The notes: a model not told the origin generated them from the letters alone. 64,000 bases of DNA from Megascapheus bottae (GCA_024803745.1 JANJXV010000029.1:22620001-22684000); one strand, 5' to 3'. Shown: positions 41,082-52,290, counted from the first letter of the stretch. Numbers and translations are program-made.

Positions 41082-43523
41082 TCATGATTGTCTCAATAGA
41101 TGCAGAAAAGGAATTTGACAAGATCCAACACCCCTTTATGTTAAAATCTCTGGAGAAATTAGGAATCCATGGAACATTCCTCAGTATAATAAAGGCTGTG
41201 TATGACAAACCCACAGCTAGTATTACACTTAATGGCAAAAAAGCTAAAGCCATTCCCTCTAAAATCAGGAACGAGACAAGGATGCCCACTCTCTCCACTC
41301 CTCTTCAACATAGTATTAAAATTCCAAGCTAGTGCAATAAGGCAAGATGCGAACATAAAGGGGATCCAAATAGGGAAAGATGAAGTAAAACTTTCCCTCT
41401 TTGCAGATGACATAATTCTGTATTTAAAGAATCCTATAGACGCTACTCCCAAGCTCCTTGAGCTGATTCAAAACTTTGGTAGGGTAGCAGGGTATACAAT
41501 TAACCATCAAAAATCAGTCGCATTCCAACAGTGAGAGGAATGAGGCAACAATCAGGAAAGCAACTCCTTTTGCAATAGCTTCAAAGAAAATAAAGTACCT
41601 AGGAATTACCTTAACTAAAAATGTAAAGGAACTTTCTGATGAAAACTTTAAAACCCTGAAAAAAGAAATTAAAGCAGAACTGAGGAAAAGGAAAAACCTC
41701 CCATGCTCCTGGATTGGAAGAATCAACATCGTGAAAATGACAATCTTGCCAAGGGCTATCTACAAATTCAATGCAATACCTCAATGTCATTCTTCAAAGA
41801 AATAGAAGAGGCAATCCAAAATTTCATATGGAATAATAAAAGATCCCGTATAGCAAAAACACTTCTTAGCAGAAAGAACAGCACAGGAGGAATTTCAATG
41901 CCAAACTTTAGACTCTATTACTGAGCTATAATCACCAAAACAGCTTTGTACTGGCACAAGAACAGGCCTTAAGACCAATGGAATAGAACTAAGGATCCAG
42001 ATATTAAACCACAGACCTATGGCCACCTAATCTTTGACAAGGGAGCCAAAAAAATAGAATGGAAGAAAGCCTTTTCAACAAGTGGTGCTGGCAGAACTGG
42101 TTATGCACCTGCAGAAAACTAAAGTTGGATCCTTCTTTGTCACCCTGCACCAGGATTAACGCTAAATGGATCAAAGACCTGGAGGTAAAAGCTGACACAC
42201 TGAAAACTTTACAAGAAGAAATAAGGAGATATGCTAGGCCTCCTTGGCACAGATCGAAACCTTCTCAACAAGGATCAAGAAACACAAAAAATCAGAGAAA
42301 GGCTGGATAAGTGGGACTGCATTAAACTGCGGAGCTTTTGTATGGCAAAGGACATAGCTAGTAAATTAATTAGGAAGCCTACAGAATGGGATAAGATCTT
42401 CACTAACCATACAATGGACAAAGGCCTCATATCTAAAATATATCAACAGCTCAAAAAATTGAATCAATCCAAAACTAATCTGCAAAGTAACAACCATCCC
42501 ATTAAAGATGGGCCAGAGGCTTAAAGAGAGTTTTCTCTGAAGAAGAAACAAAAATGGCCTATAGACACATGAAAAAATGTTTAACATCTCTGGTCATAAA
42601 AGAAATGCAAATCAAAACAACTCTAAGATTCCACCTCCCTCCAGTTAGAATGGCCAGGATCAGGAAAACGAATAATAACAGATGCTGGAGGGGATGTGGC
42701 CAGGAGGGGTCACTACTACACTGTTGGTGGGAGTGCAAACTCAACCACTATGGAAAGCAGTGTGGCAGTTCCTCAAAAGACTAAACATAGAGCTCCCCTA
42801 TGACCCAGCAATTCCACTACTTGGCATTTACCCAACCGTCCAAAAACAAGGGCACACTAAATCCACTAGCACAACAATGCTCATTGCAGCACTATTTACC
42901 ATAGCAAAGATATGGAACCAACCCAGATGTCCCTCAGTTGATGAGTGGATCAACAAGATATGGTATTTATACACAATGGAATTCTATGCTGCTGTCAGAA
43001 AGAATATCGCCCCATTTGTAAGGAAATGGAAAGACTTAGAAAAAAATCATATTAAGTAAGCCAGACTCAAAGGAAGATAGGCTCAATGGTTTCCCTCATT
43101 TGTCATAATCAGTAGAAACCTTGGGCTCTCCTAGCAGAGATTTGCAATATAGCAAAACATAGATACATAAGGCCATATAGTATGACACTAGATGAAAGGA
43201 CCTCTAGGATATAGAAGCAAAAGCCATATAATGAATGATTGTTGTCCTTAACGTACTATGTTATCTCTCATCTCTTTTGCTATCCCTTGATTATCTCATA
43301 TTGTTACAGTATCTTACTTTGTTATCTGATATATTGGATATATGCATATTTGGTTATTTGAAATTGGATAGGGAAGGGTGGAAAATAATATGAGGGGTAG
43401 GCGTGGGGGGAGGGAAATGGGGGACAAGACATGAGAAAGCGTATCAAAGTACGTGAATTAATGCACCATCTATCTGGTAAATATAATGTAATCCTTCTAT
43501 TAATTACAATAAAAATATATGAA
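41082..43523 (+). mobile_element. Best-preserved L1 (5'-truncated, 2.44 kb)
   Basis: A sense L1 starting inside the reverse transcriptase domain and running through ORF2, the 3' UTR (G-rich tract 43392-43428) and the A-tail. The 17-bp target-site duplication AAAATGGCATTAGTGAT is at 41065-41081 and 43524-43540 without mismatch, which indicates a recent insertion. The promoter, ORF1 and endonuclease are absent, so it cannot mobilise itself. Confidence 0.97.
41084..43059 (+). pseudogene. L1 ORF2 pseudogene (RT to C-terminal Cys-rich domain)
   Basis: This is the 3' two-thirds, roughly, of the L1 ORF2 protein, which in intact elements primes and copies L1 RNA at the nicked target. Motif A is seen as [12 protein letters not shown] (Asp codon at 41099). 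The block [12 protein letters not shown] is encoded at 41274-41309. The catalytic FADD is encoded at 41400-41411 and is intact. The C-terminal zinc-knuckle-like C-x3-C-x7-H-x4-C is at 42683-42736 (first and last Cys of CWRGCG...WWEC). The frame is broken: it shifts between the 41084 and 41202 frames near 41280, stops at 41532-41534, and shifts again several times (pieces at 41703-41924, 42059-42310, 42231-42524, 42554-42784 and 42682-43059). With no 5' half and many breaks it is non-functional. Confidence 0.93.
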
Positions 43524-43540
43524 AAAATGGCATTAGTGAT

Positions 43541-43795
43541 ATTGAAGGCATGAGTGTATTTGGGAGAGATGGAGGAAATGTGCAAGAGATAACACTGATA
43601 GCAACATGTAAGTTTATAAGTATTTATAAAATTGAAACCCCTTAAAGATAATTGTTAAGTCAGTAATTGACAAGTAAAAAGTAAGTTATGGTTTAAACAT
43701 CTGGGAAGGGAAAGCATATGAATTCTTTCAAAGAAATAATGCATTCCTTCTACTGCATTGTGATGAAAATCTTCTCATTAAAAGAAGAAGCCTAC
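43541..43795. other. Unique DNA, no feature seen
   Basis: Unique DNA to the right of the L1. Confidence 0.55.
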
Positions 43796-43975
43796 CCAGG
43801 CTTTGGGTACTTATACTTGTAATATTAACTACCAAGAAGGCTAAGATTTGAGGATCAAAATTAAAATTCAATCCAGGAAGGCAAATCCTGAGACTCTTAT
43901 CTCTCACGAGTCATCATAATGCTGGAAATGAAGGTGTTACTCAGGGTTAGCGTACCGTCTATAGCCAAATTTAGA
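43796..43975 (+). mobile_element. Old B1-Geo SINE
   Basis: CTTATACTTGTAATATTAACTACCAAGAAGGCTAAGATTTGAGGATC, CTGAGACTCTTATCTCTCACGAG. The right monomer is barely recognisable. Confidence 0.7.
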
Positions 43976-44396
43976 AGCATAGCCTTTATGGAAAATATTT
44001 ATGGTAGACATCACTTGATTACCAGCCAACTGCTTATTCATTGGCTAACTCAAAAGTACTGACATATTTGTTCATTTGACAGGAAACCCAGTCTTTCAAA
44101 AGTTTGGCATGTGTGGTATTTGCTGACAACATCTGCAACATTGTTTTCTATAATATGCACAAAAGTTTAAAGGAACATCAACATATGACATGGGCTCTTT
44201 CACTTAGGTGAGATATTGTTTATCTGTATGTCTTTATAGTTTTAGGACTCAATACAAGTCTGTCTGAGTATATGGAGGAGGAGATGTCTTCTGTAAGGAG
44301 GACTGAAGCTGCCATCAAGGTTTTGTGATGAACCATAGATATGTTTGAGGTGCATATTTGTGACAAACTATACAACATAGCACATGATATCAACAT
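43976..44396. other. Unique DNA, no feature seen
   Basis: No feature seen. Confidence 0.6.
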
Positions 44397-44620
44397 TTAA
44401 AAAATTTATTTATTTTTATTATCATAGTGATGTGCAGAGGGGTTACAGTTACATTCATATAGTAGTGGCGGGTTCATTACTTCTTGAACATTGTTTCCCC
44501 TTCCTGTGTTTTTTCCCACTTTCCCTACCCATCCCTCCCAAGTTCAGAGTTCATTTCCAAAATATGGTCTTGTAAATATCTCTGTCACACTCCTTCAAAA
44601 TAATTTAAATATGCATCTCT
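44397..44620 (-). mobile_element. L1 3' UTR, older subfamily (antisense)
   Basis: TTTTTATTATCATAGTGATGTGCAGAGGGG, GTTACATTCATATAGTAG, TTACTTCTTGAACATTG, CCCATCCCTCCCAAGTTC, CATTTCCAAAATATGGTCTTG. Confidence 0.85.
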
Positions 44621-44805
44621 TTGTTGTGAATTCTACTTTGAAGATCTGAGATTAAATGATCAAATTCATTTCTCGAGATAATAGTCATAACTAAAATTCT
44701 CCAATAATGAAAGAAAATATTAGTTGAGCAATTTGTTTGTCAAATATCATTTCTGAATATCCACTAAAAAATAAAAAGAACTCGATATATTTAGAATACG
44801 TATGA

Positions 44806-44935
44806 AGCTGGATCAGTTAGCCTGTACCTATAAAATTAGCTACATGCAGGAGATAGTGGGAAGGAGGTAGGAAGATCAGGATTTGAACTCAGCCCAGGAA
44901 AAAGAAACAAAATCCTTCTTCATAAACAAGACAGG
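44806..44935 (+). mobile_element. Old B1 monomer
   Basis: GATCAGTTAGCCTGTACCTATAAAATTAGC, then GGAAGATCAGGATTTGAACTCAGCCCAGG. Degraded. Confidence 0.55.
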
Positions 44936-44939
44936 AACA

Positions 44940-45128
44940 ACGGTAACTCATTTTTAATCCCTGCTACTTGGGAAGCAAAGGTACTAGGATTTTTGTTAGA
45001 GACCAGTTCTGGTTAAGATACTGTCAGACTCTATCTGAGACACAAGCTAAAAACCAAAGAGCTTGGAACAAGGCTCAAATGACAGGTTTAGCAAGGGCAA
45101 GGTTCTGAGTTCAATCACTAGCAACATG
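44940..45128 (+). mobile_element. B1 + ID composite SINE (B1-dID type)
   Basis: Head ATTTTTAATCCCTGCTACTTGGGAAGC, B1 3' end CAGACTCTATCTGAGACAC, then an ID-like monomer with GAACAAGGCTCAAATGAC and GGTTCTGAGTTCAATCACTAG. The (CA)n tail follows. Confidence 0.75.
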
Positions 45129-45129
45129 T

Positions 45130-45150
45130 GCACACACACACACACACACA
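45130..45150. repeat. (CA)n microsatellite
   Basis: About 10 CA units as the tail of the preceding plus-strand SINE. Confidence 0.9.
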
Positions 45151-45170
45151 GACACTATATAACTTATCCA

Positions 45171-45417
45171 TATGTATATATATATATTTTTGGTGGATCA
45201 TGGAGCTTTAACTCCAGGCCTGGGCATTGTCCCTGAACTCTTCAGCTCAAGCCTACTGCCCTACCCCTTGAGCCACAGTGCCATTTCCAGTTTTCTGGTG
45301 GTTCATTGGAGATAAGAGTCTCACAGACTTTAGTGACTAGGCTGGCTTTGATCTGTGGTCCCCAGATCTCAGCCTTCTGAGTAGCTGGGATTACAGCTGT
45401 GAGCCACTGCGCCTGAC
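45171..45417 (-). mobile_element. B1-Geo SINE with target-site duplication
   Basis: TA-rich tail (45171-45189), GGTGGATCATGGAGCTTTAAC, AACTCTTCAGCTCAAGCC, GTGGTTCATTGGAGATAAGAGTC, GCTGGGATTACAGCTGTGAGCCAC. AACTTATCCA flanks at 45161-45170 and 45418-45427. Confidence 0.94.
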
Positions 45418-45427
45418 AACTTATCCA

Positions 45428-45686
45428 ATTTTTGATTGGTAAGAGGACCCAACATTTTCTTTTGCTAGCTTTCCTCACTGAAAGTATACACTACACTTCT
45501 GTTTATTATAATTCATGTCTTAGTAATTTTTAAGCACCTCTGTAAGGCTAACATGCATGAATTAGCCATGCCTGTTTTACCTATGCCACTACCAGGTATA
45601 AATGTCTAGCCAATTCCTATTTTAATATAGTTTTAGCTATTTTGTTTTATTATATTCCAATATGTTTCTGTTGGTGGTAATGATGT
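45428..45686. other. Unique DNA, no feature seen
   Basis: No feature seen. Confidence 0.55.
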
Positions 45687-45914
45687 TATACCAGCCCTGG
45701 GACTTAAACTCGACACCTGGACACTATCCAAAAACTTTGTTGTTCAAAATTAATGCTCCATAATTTGACCCACAACTCTACTTCCAGATTCTTAGTGGTT
45801 AACTGAAAATAAGAATCTCATGTATTTTTCCTCCCAGGCTGGTTTGAATCATGATCCTCAGATCTCATCCTCTTAAGTAGCTAAGATTACAGGAGGGAAC
45901 CACCAACACCTGGC
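45687..45914 (-). mobile_element. B1-Geo SINE, diverged
   Basis: CAGCCCTGGGACTTAAACTCGAC, CCACAACTCTACTTCCAG, GTGGTTAACTGAAAATAAG, ATCATGATCCTCAGATCTCATCC, TAAGATTACAGGAGGGAACCACC. Confidence 0.85.
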
Positions 45915-46642
45915 TGTTCTGTATTTTACAAGCACTTCAAGACCAATTATTCTTAAGTACAACTGAAGTACTGAGAATTTTAATCCTGTCAAATACTAGA
46001 GTGAAAGGATTTAATATTTTCTTTTTATTAGCCAATCTAAACAATCTGGAAACCTCATTCTTCATGTCAGTCTTTTCTGGAATGTTTCAACTCTGAATTA
46101 ATTTAATATATAGGTTGATAATACTGCATTCAAGCATAAAAATGCCTTTTATTTGTCTTCTAAAGTTTTGAATTCTTAATATGAGGTCTCAGTAAGATGT
46201 ACAATGGTTCATGTCTTCTCCGACAATTTATCAGCAAATGAAAAAATGTGTCACAATGGGTTTTACAGCAATGCAAATGATATGTCTTGCCTATGAATTT
46301 AAATAAGTTATTATTTTACAGGATTTCAAGCATTTGTTATATATGAATGATCACAGTGTACAAGAATGCCTAAGTAAAGAATGGCCAATAAAATTTAATT
46401 AGGCTAGTTTTATAACATTGCCAGTATAAAAATGAACATATTAAAAATAATATGTCCTAAATGCTGATATAAGAAAATACAATAACATGTCTTATAATAG
46501 CTTTGTCTCAAAGGTTAGATATTTTATCTTTCAAATATTTCTGAATTGCTCTTAAGTGAATATAAATTTTTATGGTCTAAGTGAAATTACAATATTATTT
46601 TGTTTCAAATTAAAAAAAAGACTATTGAACATTTGAAATAAA
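45915..46642. other. Unique AT-rich DNA, no feature seen
   Basis: No feature seen. Confidence 0.6.
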
Positions 46643-46830
46643 ATTCTGCTTTTGTGCTGATACTGGGGATTGAATGCAGCACTTCTGGCTCTCAGTTACC
46701 ATTTTTTCCTTAAGGATGGCATGTTACCACTTGAACTATGCTTGTGCTTCTCGCTTTTTCTTGGTTAACTGGAGATTTTGGCTGTGGTACTTAACTTGCA
46801 GATCTCAATTATGTAGAGACATATAAACTA
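46643..46830 (-). mobile_element. Old B1/ID-type SINE
   Basis: GTGCTGATACTGGGGATTGAATGCAG, GGCATGTTACCACTTGAACTATGC, TGGTTAACTGGAGATTTTGGC, CTTGCAGATCTCAATTATG. Confidence 0.7.
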
Positions 46831-46963
46831 CTAGTGACAGAAACATGCAAACACCTATAACAGTATATAGTAAAAGAGATGGTTTGATCTAGACATCTAA
46901 CCTGGTGAGGGCTCACTGACAGAAAAAGAAACATCTGGATGAATATGCACTTTCTGTCATTTA

Positions 46964-47420
46964 AATAGGCTCAATGATTTCCCTTATTTGTAATAATTAG
47001 TACACATCTAGGACTCTCCTAGCAGAAGATTATGATAGCTCAAAAACTATGTATATGAGATCATATAGGATGAGACTAAATGAAAGGGTCTCTAGGATAT
47101 GGAAACAAGAGCTTTATCTTGAGTGATTGTTATTCTTAATGTACTGTATTATTTTTCTTCTCTTTGTTACCCTTTGATTCATCTCATATTGATACAGTAT
47201 CTGACTTTGTTACCTGATATATTGCATATATGTTTATTTATTCATTTGAAATAGGAAAGGGAAGGGGGAAAACAAGATGTCTGGGAGAGCTGGGGGAAGG
47301 GAAATGGGGACAAACACATTAGAGGGGGTATCAATGTGTAAGAAATAATGCACCTACAATCTGGCAAATGTAACTGTAACCACTCTATTCATTACCTGGG
47401 TATGAAAATAAAATAAATGC
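46964..47420 (+). mobile_element. L1 3' end, older subfamily
   Basis: AGGCTCAATGATTTCCCTTATTTG, GGACTCTCCTAGCAGAAG, TAGGATATGGAAAC, TTACCTGATATATTGCATATATG, GGGGGAAGGGAAATGGGGAC, GGCAAATGTAACTGTAACC, then an A-rich end with AAAATAAAATAAATG. It starts just after the end of ORF2. Confidence 0.9.
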
Positions 47421-47455
47421 TTTAAGGTAGGTAATGGGAGCTTGGTCCATAGAGA

Positions 47456-47488
47456 TTAGATAGATAGATAGACAGATAGATAGATGTA
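47456..47488. repeat. (GATA)n microsatellite
   Basis: Eight TAGA-type units with one GACA variant, shortly after the L1 tail. Confidence 0.93.
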
Positions 47489-47575
47489 GAATATACAGCT
47501 ATAATTAATGATAGATATATTAGGCAGATAGTAGATATAAATAATAGAAGAAAATGCTTAGATTTTTCAATTGCT

Positions 47576-47746
47576 TTCTTTTCTTTTCTTTTGACCAATC
47601 CCAGGCTTGAACTGAGGGCTTTTCTTCAAGGCTAGCATTCTACTGCTTGAACCGTAGCTGGATTTTTCTGAATATGTGGTACAAAGGAATAGGATCCAGC
47701 TTCGTGCATGCTAGCAAGCACTCTACTAGTAGGCCAAACTCCTGGA
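47576..47746 (-). mobile_element. IDL-Geo SINE with internal deletion
   Basis: TTGACCAATCCCAGGCTTGAACTGAGGG then directly CTTTTCTTCAAGGCTAGCATTC: the GCCTGAGCACTGTCC block of the Geo monomer is missing. It ends GGCCAAACTCCTGGAC. Confidence 0.9.
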
Positions 47747-48082
47747 CTATTTCAATTATTTTTGAAGTTGGTTGTGATAGTTATGGATTAGTACTCATTT
47801 TCCTATAACTTTTTACCTCTATTAATCATGTTGGTTCAAGTCCTATGTAATATGTTCAGCTACTAAGGAAACTTTTTTAGCTCATCTTAATAAGAAATAA
47901 GCAAGTAAAACTCAGCATCTGCTGAGAACAAGGTTGTTCCCTTCTTTAACCTTCTCTCATTTTTCTACCCACAATGAACTAATTAATTTTCATCTGCTGG
48001 TAGAGTTTGCTATCAATACATACTACATGAGTACACCATCACAGTTAATTAGTAAATGTACACTGTATGGTGAAGACAAAAA
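47747..48082. other. Unique DNA, no feature seen
   Basis: No feature seen. Confidence 0.55.
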
Positions 48083-48155
48083 TGAGTATATAACTCAGTA
48101 GTAGAATATTGCCAAGCATGTATTAGTCTCTACATTTAATCCCCAGTAGCTCAAA
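48083..48155 (+). mobile_element. ID monomer SINE
   Basis: GAGTATATAACTCAGTAGTAGAATATTGCC and CATTTAATCCCCAGTAGC carry the A-box and B-box regions of an ID element. Confidence 0.7.
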
Positions 48156-48699
48156 TGAATTTGTCAATTAATTGAACAAAATATTACAAATTTAAAGATG
48201 TGTGGGGCTTTTATGAATCTAATATTTCTTAACCTTCCTTCCTCAATGAATTTTTTATAAATGGGCATAAACATATTTGAGCAAAGCTGAATTGGGAGAT
48301 TATTTTAATTGCTTATCTTTAGCAGGTTTATTAGTCCTCACTAAATTGTGCTAAAGAACATGCCTGAAGGTGTGAGATTATAATAAAAATATTTTCCTGT
48401 AACATTGGCCTACTGAGTACCCAAGTTAAAATATATACATTAAAAATTTCCTTCTACTATGTTTAAGTAGTTTCACATATTCTTATGGAAAGAATTGATC
48501 ATTCCTGATAATGATGATATTTTTCAAAGATTATATTCTAGCATCACTATCTCTGTGTGGATACTAAAACCACCCTGATGAGTGTTTTGTTGTGAATAGA
48601 AATTTTAAATATTGGTAAATACAGAAGAAAAATGTCTAGAGCCTTTAAAAAAGAAAAAAAAATCCACATCCAATGTGTTAAAAATGTGAAGTATCAATC
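48156..48699. other. Unique AT-rich DNA, no feature seen
   Basis: No feature seen. Confidence 0.6.
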
Positions 48700-49215
48700 T
48701 TTTTTAAACAAAAATTGCAGTGTATGTACACAATGGAATCTTATTCATCCATTAGAATTATATTGTATCATTAAAGAAAATAGAAAAATAAATAAAAAGT
48801 CCTGGAAAAAGTTATTTTAAGTGAAGTAAGTTAAGTCTAGAGAGACAGAGGTTACATGTTTTTCTCATATGTAGAAGCTAGAATTCTTTCATAAATACAA
48901 TGTAAGTAAACACATTGGGTGATATGTAAGTGTACACAAATGCATTAACTGAAATACAGTAGATTCGAGGGAGAATCAAAAGTTTAATTCCTTAGGATGA
49001 CTAAATCAAATTTCAAGGAAGTAAACACCAAGAAATAGGTACTTGAATGGGTGGAGCAGGGTGAAGGAAGTGCGGTGGAAGAGGGAAGTAAGAAGGTGAG
49101 GAATGCTGTTAAAATATTCAGTTCTTATACTAAATGAAGAAAGATGAGAACAGGGCTGGATAAACAGGGAGTAGAGAAAATGTTCAAAGAGGTGATTCTT
49201 ATCAAGAGGTATTGT
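48700..49215 (+). mobile_element. Old L1: ORF2 end and 3' UTR
   Basis: GTATGTACACAATGGAATCTTATTCATCCATTAG is the conserved end of L1 ORF2. GTGAAGTAAGTTAAG, CACATTGGGTGATATG and GGAGCAGGGTGAAGG continue into a diverged 3' UTR. A 62-codon frame (48632-48820) overlaps it. Confidence 0.65.
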
Positions 49216-49630
49216 ATTTCTCTACTCCTTTGGATAGAAAATGTCTAGAACGGACCCTTAATGATTAGAAAGAGAAAATGGCAGTGCTCACTCTCTCCAC
49301 TTGCTCTTGAAGAATTTTTAGTCTTCCAACAATGGTTAAGGTGTTGTCTAGATTAATTCATTTACATCTTTATTTTAACATGACAGCTAACTTTAAAATG
49401 AAATAAAACCTACTTTACTAGTAAGAGTGCTTTACTTTTTGTTGCATCTTTAAGCCAAAGCGTTTTTATGGATACAATGTTATTTCAGATTATCAAAATG
49501 AGAAAAGTATTTAAATATGTTGTAAAGGGGAGATTATATAGAGTACTGGCTTGCAGGGACACTATGTCTCTGTAAGCCTGGGGTCTGGTGAGGTAAGAGG
49601 TCACTAAAATAAGGACATGAAAACAAAAAC
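49216..49630. other. Unique DNA, no feature seen
   Basis: No feature seen. Confidence 0.55.
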
Positions 49631-49632
49631 AC

Positions 49633-49633
<1 letters not shown>

Positions 49634-49673
<40 letters not shown>
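49634..49673. repeat. (ATT)n microsatellite
   Basis: About 13 uninterrupted ATT units at the tail side of a minus-strand SINE. Confidence 0.97.
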
Positions 49674-49674
<1 letters not shown>

Positions 49675-49879
49675 TTGATCATAGTGCTTGAACTCTGGGT
49701 CTGGGTCTGAGCTTTGTCCTTGAGCTCTTTAGCTCAAGGTTACTACCCTACTCCTTTAGCCACAGTGCCACTTCCAGTTTTCTGATGGTTTAGGGCTGGC
49801 TTTGAACCACAATCCTCAGATTTCAGCCTCCTGAGTAGCTGGGATTACAGGCATGAGCCACCAGCGACTTGCTTAAAAT
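49674..49879 (-). mobile_element. B1-Geo SINE with internal deletion
   Basis: GTGCTTGAACTCTGGG, GAGCTCTTTAGCTCAAGG, GCCACTTCCAGTTTTCTGATGG then directly GGGCTGGCTTTGAACC: the linker/head boundary is deleted. CACTATTATT at 49631-49640 and 49880-49889 is probably the target-site duplication, with the (ATT)n lying inside it. Confidence 0.92.
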
Positions 49880-49889
49880 CACTATTATT

Positions 49890-50574
49890 GTTGATCTTAA
49901 TTAGTTGTGCAACTCTGCCTAAAGGGGTGAGCAACTCTGTGTGTTAGAAAATCCCTATCATTTCTTCCAGTTTCAGTAATGTTTGGGAGGTGACCCTCTT
50001 TCAATAATTAAAGACCTTAAGTCAACTGGTCTTGTTCATCATTAGTATAACAAAGAGAAACCTGTCCAAAGTGCATTCTAGATGATTAAAAAAATAATCT
50101 CTTAAAGATGATTTCAAACCCCCTTTTCACTCCCACTGCCCTCCTTAATTGTCTTTTGCCTAGGGATTTTTTTTTTATTATTCTTTCAAATGAAAACAGC
50201 AAAAGTCAGGAAAACAGAAAAAGCCTGAGGCTTTGCACCTGCTGCCTGACATGGAGAGAAGGAGAACAGGATTGCCAGAACCAGAAACCTAGAGTGGTGG
50301 AGTGGAACACAAGGTGGGTGAGGGAGGGCCTGGCATTTATCATTTGGCCTCATGAGAAATCCTGGTTACACTTCTGCTGTCACCCAGATCATCAACCTGG
50401 GTTCAGCCTGGGTTCAGTCTGGATTCCTCAGCCTTCATCAGCCTGGGTTCTACATAAAACTTTCACTTTTCTTCTTGGACCTGGAGGCCATAATCAGAAT
50501 GAATTTATAATCCATGTTAGCTGATGTCACACTACTGTGAGCAAAGAGAAAATAATATAATAGTCTTTGATTAA
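49890..50574. other. Unique DNA with a 138-codon open frame
   Basis: The frame at 50108-50524 (plus, ATG start) is the longest non-L1 frame in the window. Its product has no domain, signal peptide or family motif that I recognise. The 3' third contains a degenerate 11-12 bp repeat, CAGCCTGGGTTC-like, at 50390-50451. The segment is GC-richer than its surroundings. No splice, promoter or polyadenylation context supports a gene. Confidence 0.45.
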
Positions 50575-50890
50575 AAAAACTATTTTTCTTTTTATTGCTT
50601 ATAGTACAATTTTATATGTAAATTGTATTTTCATCATTTTTAAATAGTTGTACAAAGGCATTAACATTCATCAAATTATGGATATAATATGTCTGGATAG
50701 ATGTCATCTCTTTTTATCATTCTCCCTCATGTTTCTCAATCCAACCCATTCTTCCAATCTTCTAAATTTCAGGGGATATAAATTGAGGATTATGACTAGA
50801 TTTTTACCAACTTTCTCTCTTCATTCTACAACCCCTCCTCTCCACCCTTCCCATACATTTCAAGTACCAGGTTCCTGGACTTTAGAAAAT
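50575..50890 (-). mobile_element. Old L1-type 3' region (antisense, tentative)
   Basis: TTTTTATTGCTTATAG, AGTTGTACAAAGGCATTAACATTC, CTTTTTATCATTCTCCCTCATG, then CCCCTCCTCTCCACCC. The antisense L1 3' layout is recognisable but diverged. Confidence 0.45.
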
Positions 50891-51281
50891 CCTACAATAA
50901 AATTCATTTTATACTGAAATGCTATTAGTAATTCAAATAACAAATGAAGGCATGTTTCGCTTGGCAGATTATAAGAGAATTTTCAAAATTTTGAGTGGGA
51001 ATTCCTTACCAAAGGCTTCAAAATGTCCTTTTGGATTTAGTCTCAGAGACCTTGTGTCAAGCTAGCCAATTAGATGATTTAAACATTATTTCATGAATCA
51101 GAGTGGAAATCTTTATAATTTAGAAGGTGATTTACAGGAATATTTACACTGACTTTTAAAAATTCTGTATAGAATCATTGTTTTGGTGGTTGTTTTTAAT
51201 CAAGCTTGATAGAAGCCTGAATTTTTTTTTAAGGAAAGGCAATCCTGTTTTCTATAAACTAACTTCTCTTCCTGTTCATTT
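50891..51281. other. Unique DNA, no feature seen
   Basis: No feature seen. Confidence 0.55.
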
Positions 51282-51299
51282 AGAAAAAATACCCTCTGT

Positions 51300-52272
51300 A
51301 AGTCTTTGGCCCATCTTTTGATGGGATGGTTGTTTCTTTGGAGATTACTTTTGGAGTGATTCAATTTTTGGAGCTGTTGATATATTTTAGATATGAGGCC
51401 TTTGTCCATTGCATGGTTAGTGAAGATCTTCTCCCATTCTGTAGGCTTCCTAATCAATTTACTAGCTATGTCCTTTGCCATACAAAAGCTCTGCAGTTTA
51501 ATGCAGTCCCACTTATCCAGCCTTTCTCTGAGTTGTTGTGTTTCTTGGTCCTTATTAAGAAAGTTTCAACCTGTGCCAAGGAGGCCTAGTGTGTCTCCTA
51601 TTCCTTCTGTAGACACATGAAGAAATATTCGACATCTTTGGTCATAAAAGAAATACAAATCAAAACAACTCTAAGATTCCACCTCACTCCAGTTAGAATG
51701 GCCAGGATCAAGAAAACTAATAACAACAGGTGCTGGAGGGGATGTGGCCAGGAGGGATCACTACTACACTGTTGGTGGGAGTGCAAACTCATTCAACCAC
51801 TATGGAAAGCAGTATGGCAGTGCCTCAAATGGTTTCCCTCATTTGTCATAATCAGTAGAAACCTTGGACTCTTCTAGTAGAGATTTGCAATAGAGCAAAA
51901 CCTAGATACATAAGGCCATATAGTATGATGCTAAATGAAAGGACCTCTAGGATATAGAAACAAAAGCCATGTAATGAGTGATTGTTGTCCTTAATTTACT
52001 ATGTTATCTCTCATCTCTTTTGCTGTCCCTTGGTTATCTTATATTGTTATAGTATTTCACCTTGTGGTCTGATATATTGGATATATTTGTATTTGGTTAT
52101 TTGAAATTGGATAGGAAAGGGGGGAAAACAAGATGAGGGTGGGGATGGGGGGAAGGGAAATGGGGACCAAGACATGAGAAAGGGCATCAATGTATGTGAA
52201 GTAATGTACCTTCCATCTGGCAAATGTAATGTAACCCTTCTACTAATTACAATAAAAATTATATGAAAAAAA
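51300..52272 (+). mobile_element. L1 with 5' inversion and internal deletion
   Basis: 51300-51604 is ORF2 sequence reversed (AGTCTTTGGCCCATCTTTTG to GGAGGCCTAGTGTGTCTCC). 51605-52272 is the following part in sense (GTAGACACATGAAGAAATATTC onward) through the 3' UTR and A-tail. The whole is flanked by AGAAAAAATACCCTCTGT (51282-51299) and AGAAAATATACCCTCTGT (52273-52290), so it is a single twin-primed insertion. At about 51829, CAGTGCCTCAAA joins TGGTTTCCCTC directly, losing about 300 bp present in the copies at 41.1-43.5 and 53.2-54.7 kb, with CTCAA on both sides in those copies. Confidence 0.95.
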
Positions 52273-52290
52273 AGAAAATATACCCTCTGT

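Noticed and set aside
41159..41452. Minus-strand frames of 60-140 codons over the L1 blocks (also 42004-42198, 42366-42587, 53195-53617)
   Set aside because: They are antisense shadows of ORF2, whose sense translation carries the known motifs.
8901..45150. Evenly spread repeats as a CRISPR-like array
   Set aside because: Spacing is irregular, units are dispersed mammalian SINEs in both orientations, and the sequence is clearly rodent.
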